From positions 1 through 56,560 of the forward strand of contig CACGDW010000004.1 of assembly GCA_902571925.1 (NCBI GenBank): 56,560 nt of DNA, written 5' to 3'. A model generated the notes under the pieces. That model was given only the letters and a program-made list of their open reading frames with translations, ran no database searches and was not told the origin of the DNA. A program made the translations under genes and the position numbers. This document shows, piece by piece, positions 12,217 to 21,000 of the stretch (position 1 is the first letter of the stretch; every line of letters begins with the position of its first letter). The DNA is from an uncultured Pelagibacteraceae bacterium (lineage in GTDB: Bacteria; Pseudomonadota; Alphaproteobacteria; Pelagibacterales; Pelagibacteraceae).

Positions 12217-12906
12217 TTAAATATTTTTACCTAATTTAATTTTGTACGAAACACCCATAGTAGAGGTTATAAATACAGATTTTATCAAGTCACCTTTAAT
12301 AGTATTATTTGTCTTTTCTTTATCTAATGTATCTAAAATTGCATTATAGTTTTTAATTAATTTATCATCATTAAATGATTTTTTTCCAATGCTAACTCCA
12401 ATATTTCCATCCTTATCATTTCTTATTTCTACTTGACCTGATTTTGCATTAGTAATTGCAGTTTTTAAATCTTCTGTAACAGATCCTAACTTTGGATTAG
12501 GCATTAGGCCTTTTGGTCCTAAAACTTTACCAAGTTTTGATAATTTAATCATCATGCCAGGTGTACAAATTAATTTTTCAAAGTTCATCTCACCATTTTT
12601 AATTTTTTCCACAAAATCATCACTTCCAACAATATCTGCACCCGCATCTTTAGCTACATTTGCTTTTACATCTTCACATACTACTGCAACTTTAACTTTT
12701 TTTCCTGATCCGCCTGGAAGATTAACAACAGTCCTAATATTAACTTCATTTTTTTTTTGTTTATTATTTATTTGAAAACTCAAATCAATCGACTCATCAA
12801 ATTTAGTAGTACAATTTTTTTTCACCTCAGACAAAAGACTATCAAAAGACTTAGAGGGTAGAATAGATGTTTTTTCAGGAAGTTTTTTAAATCTTTTTGA
12901 ACTCAT
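12217..12906 (-). CDS. rplA: 50S ribosomal protein L1
   Basis: L1 forms the mobile L1 stalk that helps release E-site tRNA and can repress its own mRNA. The 229-residue product has the expected length and the signature region CTPGMMIKLSKLGKVLGPKG followed by LMPNPKLGSVT. A GQVEIRNDKDGNIGVSIGK segment follows. Its ATG overlaps the rplK stop in a TAATG junction, implying coupled translation. Confidence 0.98.
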   Translation of the reverse strand: MSSKRFKKLPEKTSILPSKSFDSLLSEVKKNCTTKFDESIDLSFQINNKQKKNEVNIRTVVNLPGGSGKKVKVAVVCEDVKANVAKDAGADIVGSDDFVEKIKNGEMNFEKLICTPGMMIKLSKLGKVLGPKGLMPNPKLGSVTEDLKTAITNAKSGQVEIRNDKDGNIGVSIGKKSFNDDKLIKNYNAILDTLDKEKTNNTIKGDLIKSVFITSTMGVSYKIKLGKNI

Positions 12907-13337
12907 TATTCTTTAACCTCAATCCCCATAGATCTAGCAGACCCAGAGATAATTTTTACAGCTTGTTCTAAATCTAAAGCATTCAAATCTTCCATTTTCT
13001 GTTTTGCTATTTCTTCTGCTTGTTTTTTTGTAATTGATGCAACAATATTTCTTCCAGGTTCTTGAGAACCACTTTTTAATTTAGCTGCTTCTCTTATAAA
13101 ATAAGATGCTGGTGGTGATTTTATCTTAAAATCAAATTTTTTATCTTTATAAACAGTTATCTCAACTGGAACTGGCTTACCAGATAATGATTTAGTTTTA
13201 TCATTGAAAGCTTTACAAAATTCCATAATATTTATACCTCTCTGTCCAAGTGCTGGACCTACAGGTGGAGCAGGATTAGCTTGTCCTCCTTTTATTTGTA
13301 ACTTTATAAAACCACTAATTTCTTTTTTTGCAGCCAT
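12906..13337 (-). CDS. rplK: 50S ribosomal protein L11
   Basis: L11 binds the GTPase-associated centre of 23S rRNA and takes part in factor binding and the stringent response. The 143-residue product carries the N-terminal signature [20 protein letters not shown]. The RNA-binding C-terminal half contains [18 protein letters not shown] and ends [14 protein letters not shown]. Start and stop codons overlap those of nusG and rplA by one base on each side, consistent with a tightly coupled operon. Confidence 0.98.
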   Translation of the reverse strand: MAAKKEISGFIKLQIKGGQANPAPPVGPALGQRGINIMEFCKAFNDKTKSLSGKPVPVEITVYKDKKFDFKIKSPPASYFIREAAKLKSGSQEPGRNIVASITKKQAEEIAKQKMEDLNALDLEQAVKIISGSARSMGIEVKE

Positions 13338-13867
13338 TAACTTACTTTCTCAACTTGGTTATACTCTAAATCAACAGGTGTTGGTCTTCCGAATATTGAA
13401 ACAGAAACTTTTAATCTAGATTTCTCCTCATCAATATCTTCAACCATTCCACTAAATGATGCAAAAGGTCCATCAACAACCTGAACTTTTTCACCAACGT
13501 TGTACTCTATACCAGATTTTGGCTGAGCTACACCATCTTTTATTTGTCCTAAAATTTTCTCAATTTCTTTATCAGAAACTGGTGCAGGCATTCCCTTAGA
13601 TCCTAAAAAACCACTAACTCTTTTAATGTTCTTAATCATATGATAGATATTGTTATCCATTTCACTCTTTATCAATACATATCCAGGAAAATATTTCTTT
13701 TTTCTTTGAATTCTCTTTCCTCTTTTAACTTCAGTAACATCATGTGTTGGAACTACAATTTCCTCAAATTTATCTGAAATTTTAGCTTTTTCTGCTTCCT
13801 CTTTTATTAAACCTGCAACTTTATTCTCAAAGCTCGAATGTGATTGAACAATGTACCAATTTTTCAT
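13337..13867 (-). CDS. nusG: Transcription termination/antitermination factor NusG
   Basis: NusG binds RNA polymerase, reduces pausing, supports Rho action and couples transcription to translation. The 176-residue protein shows the NGN domain, beginning [17 protein letters not shown], with the [11 protein letters not shown] and [11 protein letters not shown] segments. The C-terminal KOW domain is recognisable in [20 protein letters not shown]. The gene overlaps secE upstream and rplK downstream by one base each (TAATG junctions). secE-nusG-rplK is the conserved bacterial order. Confidence 0.98.
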   Translation of the reverse strand: MKNWYIVQSHSSFENKVAGLIKEEAEKAKISDKFEEIVVPTHDVTEVKRGKRIQRKKKYFPGYVLIKSEMDNNIYHMIKNIKRVSGFLGSKGMPAPVSDKEIEKILGQIKDGVAQPKSGIEYNVGEKVQVVDGPFASFSGMVEDIDEEKSRLKVSVSIFGRPTPVDLEYNQVEKVS

Positions 13868-14058
13868 TAAATACTCACTTTAAGTAATATTTCTAAAAAA
13901 AACTTTAAAAACTGATCTAGTAGAAGAAAAAATAAAGACATTACCAAAGCCATTACAAATACCATTAATGCTCCCTGCAAAGTTTCCTTACCTGTAGGCC
14001 ACGACACTTTAAAAGCTTCTTGTTTGACTTCTTGAATAAATTTAATTGGGTTTTTCAT
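13867..14058 (-). CDS. secE: Preprotein translocase subunit SecE
   Basis: SecE clamps the SecY channel in the inner membrane and is essential for protein export. The 63-residue product is the short alphaproteobacterial form. It has an amphipathic N-terminal part with KQEAFKVSWPTGKETLQGAL, the SecE hallmark, and one transmembrane helix at about residues 32-56. It sits between tRNA-Trp and nusG, the expected place. Confidence 0.95.
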   Translation of the reverse strand: MKNPIKFIQEVKQEAFKVSWPTGKETLQGALMVFVMALVMSLFFLLLDQFLKFFLEILLKVSI

Positions 14059-14080
14059 ATCAATTTTATTAACTTATTAT

Positions 14081-14156
14081 TGGCAGGAGCGGAGGGACTC
14101 GAACCCTCAGCCTCCGGTTTTGGAGACCGGCGCTCTACCAATTGAGCTACACTCCT
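14081..14156 (-). tRNA. trnW: tRNA-Trp (anticodon CCA)
   Basis: The minus strand folds into a 76-nt cloverleaf with the 3' CCA encoded. The acceptor stem pairs AGGAGTG with CGCTCCT and the discriminator base is G. The anticodon loop CTCCAAA carries CCA, and the T arm GAGGGTTCGAGTCCCTC is canonical. It lies between tuf and secE, a linkage common in alphaproteobacteria, and is probably processed from the same transcript. Confidence 0.97.
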
Positions 14157-14165
14157 ATATAGAGT

Positions 14166-15356
14166 TTACTCTATAATTTTAGTTACTACTCCAGCTCCAA
14201 CAGTTCTTCCACCTTCTCGTATTGCAAAATTCAATTTTTCTGACATAGCGATTGGTGTAATTAATTTTACAGTAAACTTAGCATCATCACCTGGCATTAC
14301 CATTTCGGTACCAGAAGGTAGCTCTACTTCTCCAGTTACATCTGTTGTTCTAAAATAAAACTGAGGTCTATACTTTGTGAAAAAAGGTGTGTGTCTTCCA
14401 CCCTCTTCTTTTTTTAGTACATAGGCTTGAGCTTCAAATTTAGTATGTGGTGTAACAGATCCTGGTTTACATAAAACCTGACCTCTTTCTATGTCAGTTC
14501 TTTCAACACCTCTCAAAAGTACGCCAACATTATCACCGGCTTCACCAGAGTCTAAAAGTTTTCTAAACATTTCAACTCCAGTACAAACTGATTTTTTAGT
14601 ATCTCTGATACCCACAATTTCGATCTCGTCTCCAGTCTTTAATACTCCAGACTCCACCCTTCCAGTTGCAACTGTACCTCTTCCTGAGATTGAGAAAACA
14701 TCTTCTACAGGCATTAAGAAAGGTTTGTCTTTGGGTCTGTCAGGCTGAGGAATAAAAGAGTCTACGTTCTTCATTAGTTCTAAAATTGAATTTTTTCCAA
14801 TTTCATCGTCTCTTCCCTCTACTGCAGCGAGTGCAGAACCTTTAGCAATTGGAGTTTTGTCTCCTGGAAATTTATATGAAGTTAAAAGTTCTTTAATTTC
14901 TTCCTCCACTAGATCAATCATTTCTTTGTCATCAACTTGATCTACTTTATTTAAGTAAACACATATAGCTGGTACACCAACCTGTCTAGCTAGAAGAATA
15001 TGTTCTCTAGTTTGTGGCATTGGACCATCAGCAGCATTAACTACTAAAATTGCGCCGTCCATTTGAGCTGCACCAGTAATCATATTTTTTACATAGTCAG
15101 CGTGACCAGGACAATCTACGTGCGCATAGTGTCTTTTTTCAGTTTCATATTCAACGTGCGCAGTTGAAATTGTAATTCCTCTTTCTTTTTCTTCTGGAGC
15201 TTTATCAATTTGATCATACGCAACTGCTTTAGCACCACCAGTTTCTGATAAAACTTTAGTGATTGCTGCAGTTAAAGTTGTTTTACCATGGTCTACGTGT
15301 CCAATTGTACCAATGTTACAATGTGGTTTATTTCTTACAAATTTTTCTTTTGACAT
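14166..15356 (-). CDS. tuf: Elongation factor Tu
   Basis: EF-Tu delivers aminoacyl-tRNA to the ribosome as a GTP complex. The 396-residue protein shows the G1 loop GHVDHGKTT near residue 19, the switch I motif RGITIST, the G3 motif [12 protein letters not shown] and the G4 motif NKVD. Domains II and III follow, ending [16 protein letters not shown]. It is the only tuf copy in the window. It is preceded by tRNA-Tyr and tRNA-Gly and followed by tRNA-Trp, an arrangement resembling the enterobacterial tRNA-tufB-secE-nusG locus. Confidence 0.99.
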   Translation of the reverse strand: MSKEKFVRNKPHCNIGTIGHVDHGKTTLTAAITKVLSETGGAKAVAYDQIDKAPEEKERGITISTAHVEYETEKRHYAHVDCPGHADYVKNMITGAAQMDGAILVVNAADGPMPQTREHILLARQVGVPAICVYLNKVDQVDDKEMIDLVEEEIKELLTSYKFPGDKTPIAKGSALAAVEGRDDEIGKNSILELMKNVDSFIPQPDRPKDKPFLMPVEDVFSISGRGTVATGRVESGVLKTGDEIEIVGIRDTKKSVCTGVEMFRKLLDSGEAGDNVGVLLRGVERTDIERGQVLCKPGSVTPHTKFEAQAYVLKKEEGGRHTPFFTKYRPQFYFRTTDVTGEVELPSGTEMVMPGDDAKFTVKLITPIAMSEKLNFAIREGGRTVGAGVVTKIIE

Positions 15357-15402
15357 TACTTATATTCCTCACATTTCTTTTTTTTTAATAATTTTCAATT
15401 CT

Positions 15403-15476
15403 TGGAGCGGGTAAAGGGAATCGAACCCTTACATCCAGCTTGGAAGGCTAGCGTTCTACCATTGAACTACACCCGC
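15403..15476 (-). tRNA. trnG: tRNA-Gly (anticodon TCC)
   Basis: This is a 74-nt minus-strand cloverleaf with encoded CCA. Acceptor strands GCGGGTG and TACCCGC pair, including one wobble pair. The anticodon loop CTTCCAA carries TCC, and the T arm AAGGGTTCGATTCCCTT is canonical. It lies 46 bp upstream of tuf and downstream of tRNA-Tyr. Confidence 0.97.
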
Positions 15477-15521
15477 ACAACCCCAAGAGTAACACTCCAG
15501 TGTCATTTTGGTTTTATTGAA

Positions 15522-15607
15522 TGGTGGAGGGGGAAAGATTCGAACTTTCGAAGACCGAAGTCAACGGGTTTACAGCCCGCCCCATTTGACCGCTCTGGAA
15601 CCCCTCC
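15522..15607 (-). tRNA. trnY: tRNA-Tyr (anticodon GTA)
   Basis: This is an 86-nt class II tRNA on the minus strand with a long variable arm and encoded CCA. The acceptor stem starts GGAGGGG, the anticodon loop CTGTAAA carries GTA, and the T arm contains the TTCGAAT loop. It is the first tRNA of the Tyr-Gly-tuf-Trp-secE-nusG series. Confidence 0.96.
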
Positions 15608-15655
15608 TTTTGGGGAAGTGTCCCCTTGTTCAATAAAGCTTCAAACAACAAGCGT

Positions 15656-15683
15656 TTTATATATTTTATTTATGCAATTGCAA
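15656..15683 (-). promoter_or_regulatory. Possible promoter of the tRNA-Tyr/tRNA-Gly/tuf unit
   Basis: On the minus strand TTGCAA (15683-15678) is followed after 16 bp by TATAAA (15661-15656), about 50 bp before tRNA-Tyr. The gap between tRNA-Tyr and rlmB is 131 bp and must hold divergent promoters. Support is by motif only in AT-rich DNA. Confidence 0.35.
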
Positions 15684-15738
15684 TATGTGATTTATTGCGA
15701 AAATATTCCAAAAAAACGTGTAAAACTAGTATAATTTT

Positions 15739-16476
15739 ATGAATAAATCGTCTTTTTTTATAGTAGGTCAACATGCAGTAATAGAAGCTCTTAAAAATCC
15801 AAAAAGAAAGATTTTAAGAGTATTTTTGACTGAGGAAAGTAAAAAGAATATTCATAGAAAGAGTCCAAAAAAAAACCTTCTAGAAGATATAAAAGTTTAT
15901 TTTAAAACAAAAAAAGAATTAGATAAATATTCAACTAAAGAAAATTTACTTCATCAAGGGTATGTGGCTGAAATCGAACATTTAGAAAAACCAATTCTCA
16001 AAGATTTTATAAAAGAAAAAACAAATATTACCTTTGTATGTTTAGATGGTGTGACAGATCCTAGAAATATTGGTTCATTAATCAGAAGTGCAGCCTCATT
16101 CAATATTGATGGTATAATTATTAAAGAAAGACATTTTCCTAAAGAAAGTAAACTAATGTATAAAGCTGCAAGTGGAGCAATGGAATATATTAATATATTT
16201 GAAGTAGCCAACATCAACTCAGCTTTGAAAAATTTAAAAAATAAAAACTTTTGGGTTTACGGGTTTGATGGTAAAGGAGACAAAATCTTCACAGATATAG
16301 AATGGAAAGGCAATAATATTCTTTTGTTTGGCTCTGAAGGATTTGGTATGCATGAACATACAACTAAATATGCCGATTTTTCAGTAAAAATTGATATTAA
16401 TAAAAAAATTGAGAGTTTAAATATATCAAATAGTGCAGCTATTGTTTTTCATCATCTAAGTTACTTAAAAAAATAG
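15739..16476 (+). CDS. rlmB: 23S rRNA (guanosine-2'-O)-methyltransferase, SpoU family
   Basis: RlmB methylates the 2'-hydroxyl of a guanosine in the peptidyl-transferase region of 23S rRNA using SAM. The 245-residue product has an N-terminal substrate-binding domain (VGQHAVIEALKN). All three SPOUT-knot motifs are present: DPRNIGSLIRSAASF near residue 108, FGSEGFGM near 196, and SLNISNSAAIVFHHL at the C-terminus. It is divergent from the tRNA-Tyr/tuf unit. A TATAAT lies only 3 bp before the ATG, so the true start or promoter is somewhat uncertain. A tRNA 2'-O-methyltransferase of the same fold is the alternative. Confidence 0.9.
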   Translation: MNKSSFFIVGQHAVIEALKNPKRKILRVFLTEESKKNIHRKSPKKNLLEDIKVYFKTKKELDKYSTKENLLHQGYVAEIEHLEKPILKDFIKEKTNITFVCLDGVTDPRNIGSLIRSAASFNIDGIIIKERHFPKESKLMYKAASGAMEYINIFEVANINSALKNLKNKNFWVYGFDGKGDKIFTDIEWKGNNILLFGSEGFGMHEHTTKYADFSVKIDINKKIESLNISNSAAIVFHHLSYLKK

Positions 16477-16513
16477 TTGATTAAGTCGAAAATAGTTAAT
16501 AGTTATCTCTCAT

Positions 16514-16589
16514 GCCCTTGTAGCTCAGCTGGTAGAGCAATTGATTTGTAATCAATAGGTCCGCGGTTCGAATCCGTGCGGGGGCACCA
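16514..16589 (+). tRNA. trnT: tRNA-Thr (anticodon TGT)
   Basis: This is a 76-nt plus-strand cloverleaf with encoded CCA. Acceptor strands GCCCTTG and CGGGGGC pair with two wobble pairs. The D arm GCTCAGCTGGTAGAGC and T arm GCGGTTCGAATCCGTGC are standard. The anticodon loop TTTGTAA carries TGT. It follows rlmB by 37 bp. Confidence 0.96.
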
Positions 16590-16687
16590 CTTCACTTACT
16601 TTTTTATCAAAATAATTTATGTAAAAACTTTTTTTACAACATTAAGTGTTGTCAGATTGTTGCTAAATGTAGTAGTCGTTAGGAATA

Positions 16688-17788
16688 TCATCTTGCGATT
16701 ACCATCTTTACACTGTTCCTATATTTTTTAACCCAAGCCGAAAATTCTTTTTTTGAATTAGATTTGTTTTCAGAAGTTATATTTTCTAGCACAGGAAAAA
16801 TGTAATCAGATTTAACTGCAAAGTTTACATTTTGTGGAAGTACTCCTTTTTTGTATAACGTAACTATTGAGTCAAGTGTTGCGGTGACAATACCAATAAC
16901 TTCGCCCTTTGAATTAATTAAAGGTCCACCAGAATTACCTGGTTGGATTGGAACATCTATTTGCATAAGTCTAACATCATCCTCTAGACCAGACATTGCA
17001 TTTATTCTTCCAAACGTAGCTTTTAATTCCTTACCCTGAACATCGACAAGAGGATATCCCAAAGTAAATACTTCTTCACCTACGTCTGAATTTTTTGCTT
17101 TAATAATTGGCAATGCAGAAATATTTTCAACATCATCGATTTTTATAATCGCAATATCATTAACTTTGTCTTGAGCAATTACTTTAGCAATCAATTCTTT
17201 ATCATCAACTGACACTGTAATATTGTTTGCATTTCTGATTACGTGATAATTAGTTATCATATGACCTTCATTAGAAATAAAAAAACCAGTACCAGTACTA
17301 AATCCTTTTTCTTTTCTTACTTTTTCAGGTTCATAAATTGGTAGATCTGGTTTATTTTTTACTTCAGCCATCAGCCTATCAATTTCAATTTTTGCATCTT
17401 CTTCACTAAAACCAAATGTAAACGCAAACATCCTGCCCTCTTTATCAAAACCAGTACCGTAACCTTTCGTGCAAGATTTTGTAGTAAATGTTCCCTCAAC
17501 TCTTCCTGTCAAAGAACACATCAAAGTTGCAATTCCTTTTTGACCTTTACAGTACCCTGGGATTAAATAATTTGATGCTGGTATAAAATTAATTCTAGAA
17601 TTCCCGCTACATTTCATTTTTGATGGAACAGTTTCAACTTCAATTACTGCTGTACCTGACATCAAATCACTATTTACAGTACCTATAAAAACTTCATTAA
17701 ACTCTTCATACTTGCCAACAACTTTATATTTGACAGTGCAATTTGTTAATATTAAACCAAAAAATATTATGAGGATAAATTTTTTCAC
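16688..17788 (-). CDS. Trypsin-like serine protease, predicted lipoprotein
   Basis: The 366-residue protein begins with a hydrophobic signal ending in the lipobox LTNC (cysteine 17), so it is probably a lipoprotein acting in the periplasm. Residues about 20-150 form an N-terminal region with several cysteines that I do not recognise. The C-terminal half is an S1/HtrA-type protease. The histidine lies in HMITNYHVI, the aspartate in NDIAIIKI and the serine in QPGNSGGPL, so the catalytic triad looks complete. No PDZ domain is evident, unlike DegP, so a quality-control role is only an inference. It stands alone, with an inverted repeat (ACAACA/TGTTGT, 16636-16652) beyond its 3' end but no T-tract. 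Confidence 0.85.
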   Translation of the reverse strand: MKKFILIIFFGLILTNCTVKYKVVGKYEEFNEVFIGTVNSDLMSGTAVIEVETVPSKMKCSGNSRINFIPASNYLIPGYCKGQKGIATLMCSLTGRVEGTFTTKSCTKGYGTGFDKEGRMFAFTFGFSEEDAKIEIDRLMAEVKNKPDLPIYEPEKVRKEKGFSTGTGFFISNEGHMITNYHVIRNANNITVSVDDKELIAKVIAQDKVNDIAIIKIDDVENISALPIIKAKNSDVGEEVFTLGYPLVDVQGKELKATFGRINAMSGLEDDVRLMQIDVPIQPGNSGGPLINSKGEVIGIVTATLDSIVTLYKKGVLPQNVNFAVKSDYIFPVLENITSENKSNSKKEFSAWVKKYRNSVKMVIAR

Positions 17789-17841
17789 ATTTTAAAGTTA
17801 ACATAAGAAAAGGTAATTAAAATACTTTATTTAACCATTTA

Positions 17842-18906
17842 TCATAACTTTTTGAAAAAAAATTCAATTTGTTGTGAGGTAAAATTAATTATTTGATTTT
17901 TATTTTTAAAAAAATGCTGATACCATTCTGACGTAAGTTTAATTGAATCATCTATATTTAATTTAGACTTCCACTTTATATCTTTCATTATTAATTTACT
18001 GGATAATCTAAGAAATTTCTTTTCACTAAATTTTATATTTTTAAATTTATATTTTATCTTTATATACGGAACGCTTTCTATAAATTTTTGAATAAAATGT
18101 TTTACTTTCAGGTCTTTATTAGATTTTGGTCCAATATTATAAATATGAGAAGTGTTTGAAATCTTCTTTCCTTTAACTAAAAAGAGTTTTAAAATTCCCT
18201 CTATTACATCTAAAATATGCTGCCATGGACGTGTAGCATTGGGATTTCTTAGATATATATTTTTTTTCTTTAAATTAGATAAAAATAAGTCTGGTATTAA
18301 TCTGGTTTTTTCCCAATCTCCTCCACCTATAATATTCCCTGCCCTAACAAGAAAAATATTTTTATTTTTTTTAAAAAAAGATAATTTATAACTATTAGAA
18401 ATTAAATCTTGAGCAGATTTACTTGCACTATATGGGTCTTTGCCACCTAAAGGAGAATTTTCATTTAAACTTTTTTTATCTAGGTTTTTATAAACTTTGT
18501 CTGATGTAAAAATCATTATATTTTTTAAACTCTTTATTTTTTTTGCAATTTCAAAAAGTTTAACAGTACCCATCACATTTGTTTCATAGTTGGTTTTTGT
18601 TTTTATATATGACTCGGAAACTAATGGTTGGGACGCTAGATGGATTAGTATATCTGGTTTAAATTTTATTATAGTATTTTGATAAGTTTCTATATTTCTA
18701 ATATCAGCAGTAATTGTTTTAATTTTTCTTTTGTAATCAGAAAAATTAGACAAGTATCTATTATCTTTCTTTCTTAATGAATATCCTAAAATTTTTGAAC
18801 CTAATAAGGATAAGGTTAAAGATAAATAAGAACCTACAAAACCAGAGTTTCCAGTAATTAAGATTTTTTTTCCCTTAAAATATTTTTTATAAGATTTCCA
18901 ATTCAT
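17842..18906 (-). CDS. rfbG: CDP-glucose 4,6-dehydratase
   Basis: This NAD-dependent dehydratase converts CDP-glucose to CDP-4-keto-6-deoxyglucose, the branch point for CDP-linked deoxysugars of cell-surface glycans. The 354-residue length fits RfbG. The Rossmann glycine motif ITGNSGFVGSYL is near residue 18, and the catalytic tyrosine-lysine pair is in PYSASKSAQD. RAGNIIGGGDW and TRPWQHILDVIEG are typical for the family. The identity is reinforced by the rfbF homologue 2 kb away and the sugar methyltransferase directly upstream (7 bp). The neighbourhood is very lysine- and asparagine-rich, as is common for variable surface-sugar islands. Confidence 0.85.
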   Translation of the reverse strand: MNWKSYKKYFKGKKILITGNSGFVGSYLSLTLSLLGSKILGYSLRKKDNRYLSNFSDYKRKIKTITADIRNIETYQNTIIKFKPDILIHLASQPLVSESYIKTKTNYETNVMGTVKLFEIAKKIKSLKNIMIFTSDKVYKNLDKKSLNENSPLGGKDPYSASKSAQDLISNSYKLSFFKKNKNIFLVRAGNIIGGGDWEKTRLIPDLFLSNLKKKNIYLRNPNATRPWQHILDVIEGILKLFLVKGKKISNTSHIYNIGPKSNKDLKVKHFIQKFIESVPYIKIKYKFKNIKFSEKKFLRLSSKLIMKDIKWKSKLNIDDSIKLTSEWYQHFFKNKNQIINFTSQQIEFFFKKL

Positions 18907-18913
18907 ATTTTAA

Positions 18914-20134
18914 TTACGTAAAATCTTTACTTGAGATTATATCAATTACTTGACCATTATAATTCATTTTTTGTTTTAAATATGATCTGATTTCACCAGA
19001 AATATGCCATGCTAAATTAATAATTTTTCTTTTATTCCTCTCTTTTTTACTAAAAAATTTTTCTTTAACTATTTTTATATTGGTTCCTGGAATATATTTA
19101 TTTACTTTTAAAGATGCATCCTTTTCGTAAACGTTTGAAATATTTTTATTAGATAGATTTAAAAGATTTATTAAAATAGATGCTCTTCCAGGAAATGCCT
19201 TGGCTGGAATTGGGCCAAATTTTTTTGATAAGTTATTAAAATAATCTTTTTTAACAATTTTCCACTTATCTATTTTTTTTTGAAATAAACTTACTTTCTT
19301 GATTAATTTTTTTTCATTTTTTAAATCTTGTTTTAATTTTCTTTCTTTTAAAAATGATTTGTTACTATGAAGAAAAACTCTAATATTTCCATTATATCTT
19401 TTTACGAATTCGTACTTAATAATATTCATATTTAATAATTTTGAGATAAAAAAGAATGAGTTAAGACTATAAGTTCTTGGATGCTCATGGTAGAAAGTAT
19501 CAAATTGATTTTTTTTAATTACCTCACCTAAATAATGATTTTCAACTACAATCAGGGTTTCTTTAGTAATAAGATTTTTTAATGAAGCTATTAATTCTTT
19601 AAAATTTTCTATATGTGCAAAAACATTGGTAAATGTAATAACATCAATTGTTTTTATTTTATCTTTTAAAATTTTTGATGTTTTGTTGTCAAAATAATTA
19701 TTAAGTACTTGATGTCCTTTTTTTTTAGCTTCAAAAAATGCTCCTGTAGGCTCTAATCCAAATGTCTTACAACCTTTTTTTTTAAAAAAATTCAATAAAC
19801 TTCCATCATTACAGCCAATATCAAGAACAGTCTTATTCTTTAAATCTTTTTTTATTTTACTTATTTCATTAACCAAATTTTTCATCCCAAGCAAAACATC
19901 ATTGGTATTTGCTGATCTATAATGATAATTTTTCGGAAATAAAAGTTTTTTATTAATATTATACTTTTGAAAACCTGTGAGACATTTTTTGCAGAATTTA
20001 ATTTGTAGTTTATAGAATTTATTCTTGTAAGGCTTAGATTTCAAATCATCACATAATGGCTGCTTACCCAAATTAAGAAAATTTGATAAATTTGAATTAC
20101 AAATTTGACACCTATTAACTATTTTGTATGTCAT
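18914..20134 (-). CDS. Deoxysugar C-methyltransferase family protein
   Basis: The 406-residue protein matches the layout of NovU/TylCIII-type sugar C-methyltransferases. An N-terminal zinc-binding cluster (CQICNSNL, then CKKC near residue 53) is followed by a central SAM-binding domain with VLDIGCNDGSLLNFF. The C-terminal domain includes a PAKAFPGRA segment and NLAWHISGEIRSYL. Such enzymes methylate a carbon of a 4-keto-6-deoxysugar nucleotide. Its likely substrate is the CDP-4-keto-6-deoxyglucose made by the adjacent RfbG. It overlaps the upstream DUF4422 gene by 4 bp. The exact product sugar is not determinable here. Confidence 0.8.
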   Translation of the reverse strand: MTYKIVNRCQICNSNLSNFLNLGKQPLCDDLKSKPYKNKFYKLQIKFCKKCLTGFQKYNINKKLLFPKNYHYRSANTNDVLLGMKNLVNEISKIKKDLKNKTVLDIGCNDGSLLNFFKKKGCKTFGLEPTGAFFEAKKKGHQVLNNYFDNKTSKILKDKIKTIDVITFTNVFAHIENFKELIASLKNLITKETLIVVENHYLGEVIKKNQFDTFYHEHPRTYSLNSFFFISKLLNMNIIKYEFVKRYNGNIRVFLHSNKSFLKERKLKQDLKNEKKLIKKVSLFQKKIDKWKIVKKDYFNNLSKKFGPIPAKAFPGRASILINLLNLSNKNISNVYEKDASLKVNKYIPGTNIKIVKEKFFSKKERNKRKIINLAWHISGEIRSYLKQKMNYNGQVIDIISSKDFT

Positions 20135-20943
20135 ACCATATCTTTATTGAGAATTACCCAGGGCCAAATTTTTGTTTTAGTATATTTTTCAAAGTAAAAA
20201 GAGTAATACCGCTCAGCTAAAAAATCATAAAGTCTTTCTTTACCATAGCCAGTTAACTTTTCATTAGAAAATTTTTTTTCACATTCAAATATCCATTCAA
20301 AGGATTTTTCATATAAATCATTGATTATTTTCTTTTTAGAAACAAAAATTTGGAAACCATGAAAAGAATTTTGTTTAATATAATTCTCAAAATCACCTCT
20401 ATCATCTTTATTCATAAGTTTTGTTGCTTCATATAAATATTTATATCCATGGAATAGATCAAAATGAAATTCTATACTAATTTTTTTTCTATTAAAAAGT
20501 AGTGATGGTTTTCTTATATAATTTTGAAAACCTTTCTTTAGCACTTTCATAAATTTTAAATTTTCCATCACAATTTTTTTAGGTAATAAAGCATCAAAAT
20601 TATTATCTTTTGGAATTTCTCTCAAAATACTATTTGATAAGTTTGAAACACCTATTTCTCTTTTGTCATTTTTAACCCAAAATCTTCTATAATGGTTTAT
20701 CCCAATCCAATCATCATCTGCATAATCTTTAAGTTTATTTTTCCAGAGCCAATAATGGGAAGTTAAGGTTCCAAAGTTTTTATTTTTATTTGAAATATTG
20801 ATTCCATCATTATCTTTGATCCATTTAAGAGGAAAATCACTTAAATTTTTATTCTCAGATCCAGCTAAAATAATATTTATGTTTAAATTATTGAGAAAAT
20901 TGAAATTTTTTCCTGTAATGCAATAATTGTGAATAATTGACAT
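20131..20943 (-). CDS. DUF4422 glycosyltransferase-like protein
   Basis: This 270-residue protein has the DUF4422 hallmarks: a TLTSHYWLWKN segment and the WIGINHYRRFW motif near residue 100. A second half contains FHGFQIFVSKKKI. DUF4422 proteins occur in capsule and lipopolysaccharide clusters and are thought to be glycosyltransferases, but biochemical proof is limited. It is co-transcribed with the sugar methyltransferase and rfbG and diverges from rfbF across a 57-bp gap, so it may transfer the CDP-activated sugar. That role is an inference from context. Confidence 0.75.
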   Translation of the reverse strand: MSIIHNYCITGKNFNFLNNLNINIILAGSENKNLSDFPLKWIKDNDGINISNKNKNFGTLTSHYWLWKNKLKDYADDDWIGINHYRRFWVKNDKREIGVSNLSNSILREIPKDNNFDALLPKKIVMENLKFMKVLKKGFQNYIRKPSLLFNRKKISIEFHFDLFHGYKYLYEATKLMNKDDRGDFENYIKQNSFHGFQIFVSKKKIINDLYEKSFEWIFECEKKFSNEKLTGYGKERLYDFLAERYYSFYFEKYTKTKIWPWVILNKDMV

Positions 20944-21000
20944 AAAATTTACAATTAATTTGAATTTTAATTAAAGTCTATAAAATAATAAAAAAGTAAA

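Noticed and set aside
15612-15625. Hairpin GGGGA-AGTG-TCCCC just upstream of tRNA-Tyr as a terminator
   Set aside because: No T-tract follows on either strand, and the position fits a tRNA leader between divergent units; at most a processing structure.
15402-15734. Plus-strand open frame over tRNA-Gly and tRNA-Tyr
   Set aside because: It lies antisense to two perfect tRNA genes and has no protein-family features.
15730-15735. TATAAT as the rlmB promoter -10
   Set aside because: It lies 3 bp before the ATG, so transcription would start inside the gene; not listed as a promoter without mapping data.
16636-16652. ACAACA/TGTTGT inverted repeat between tRNA-Thr and the protease gene as a terminator
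   Set aside because: The stem is only 6 bp with no downstream T-run in either direction; it cannot be told from chance.
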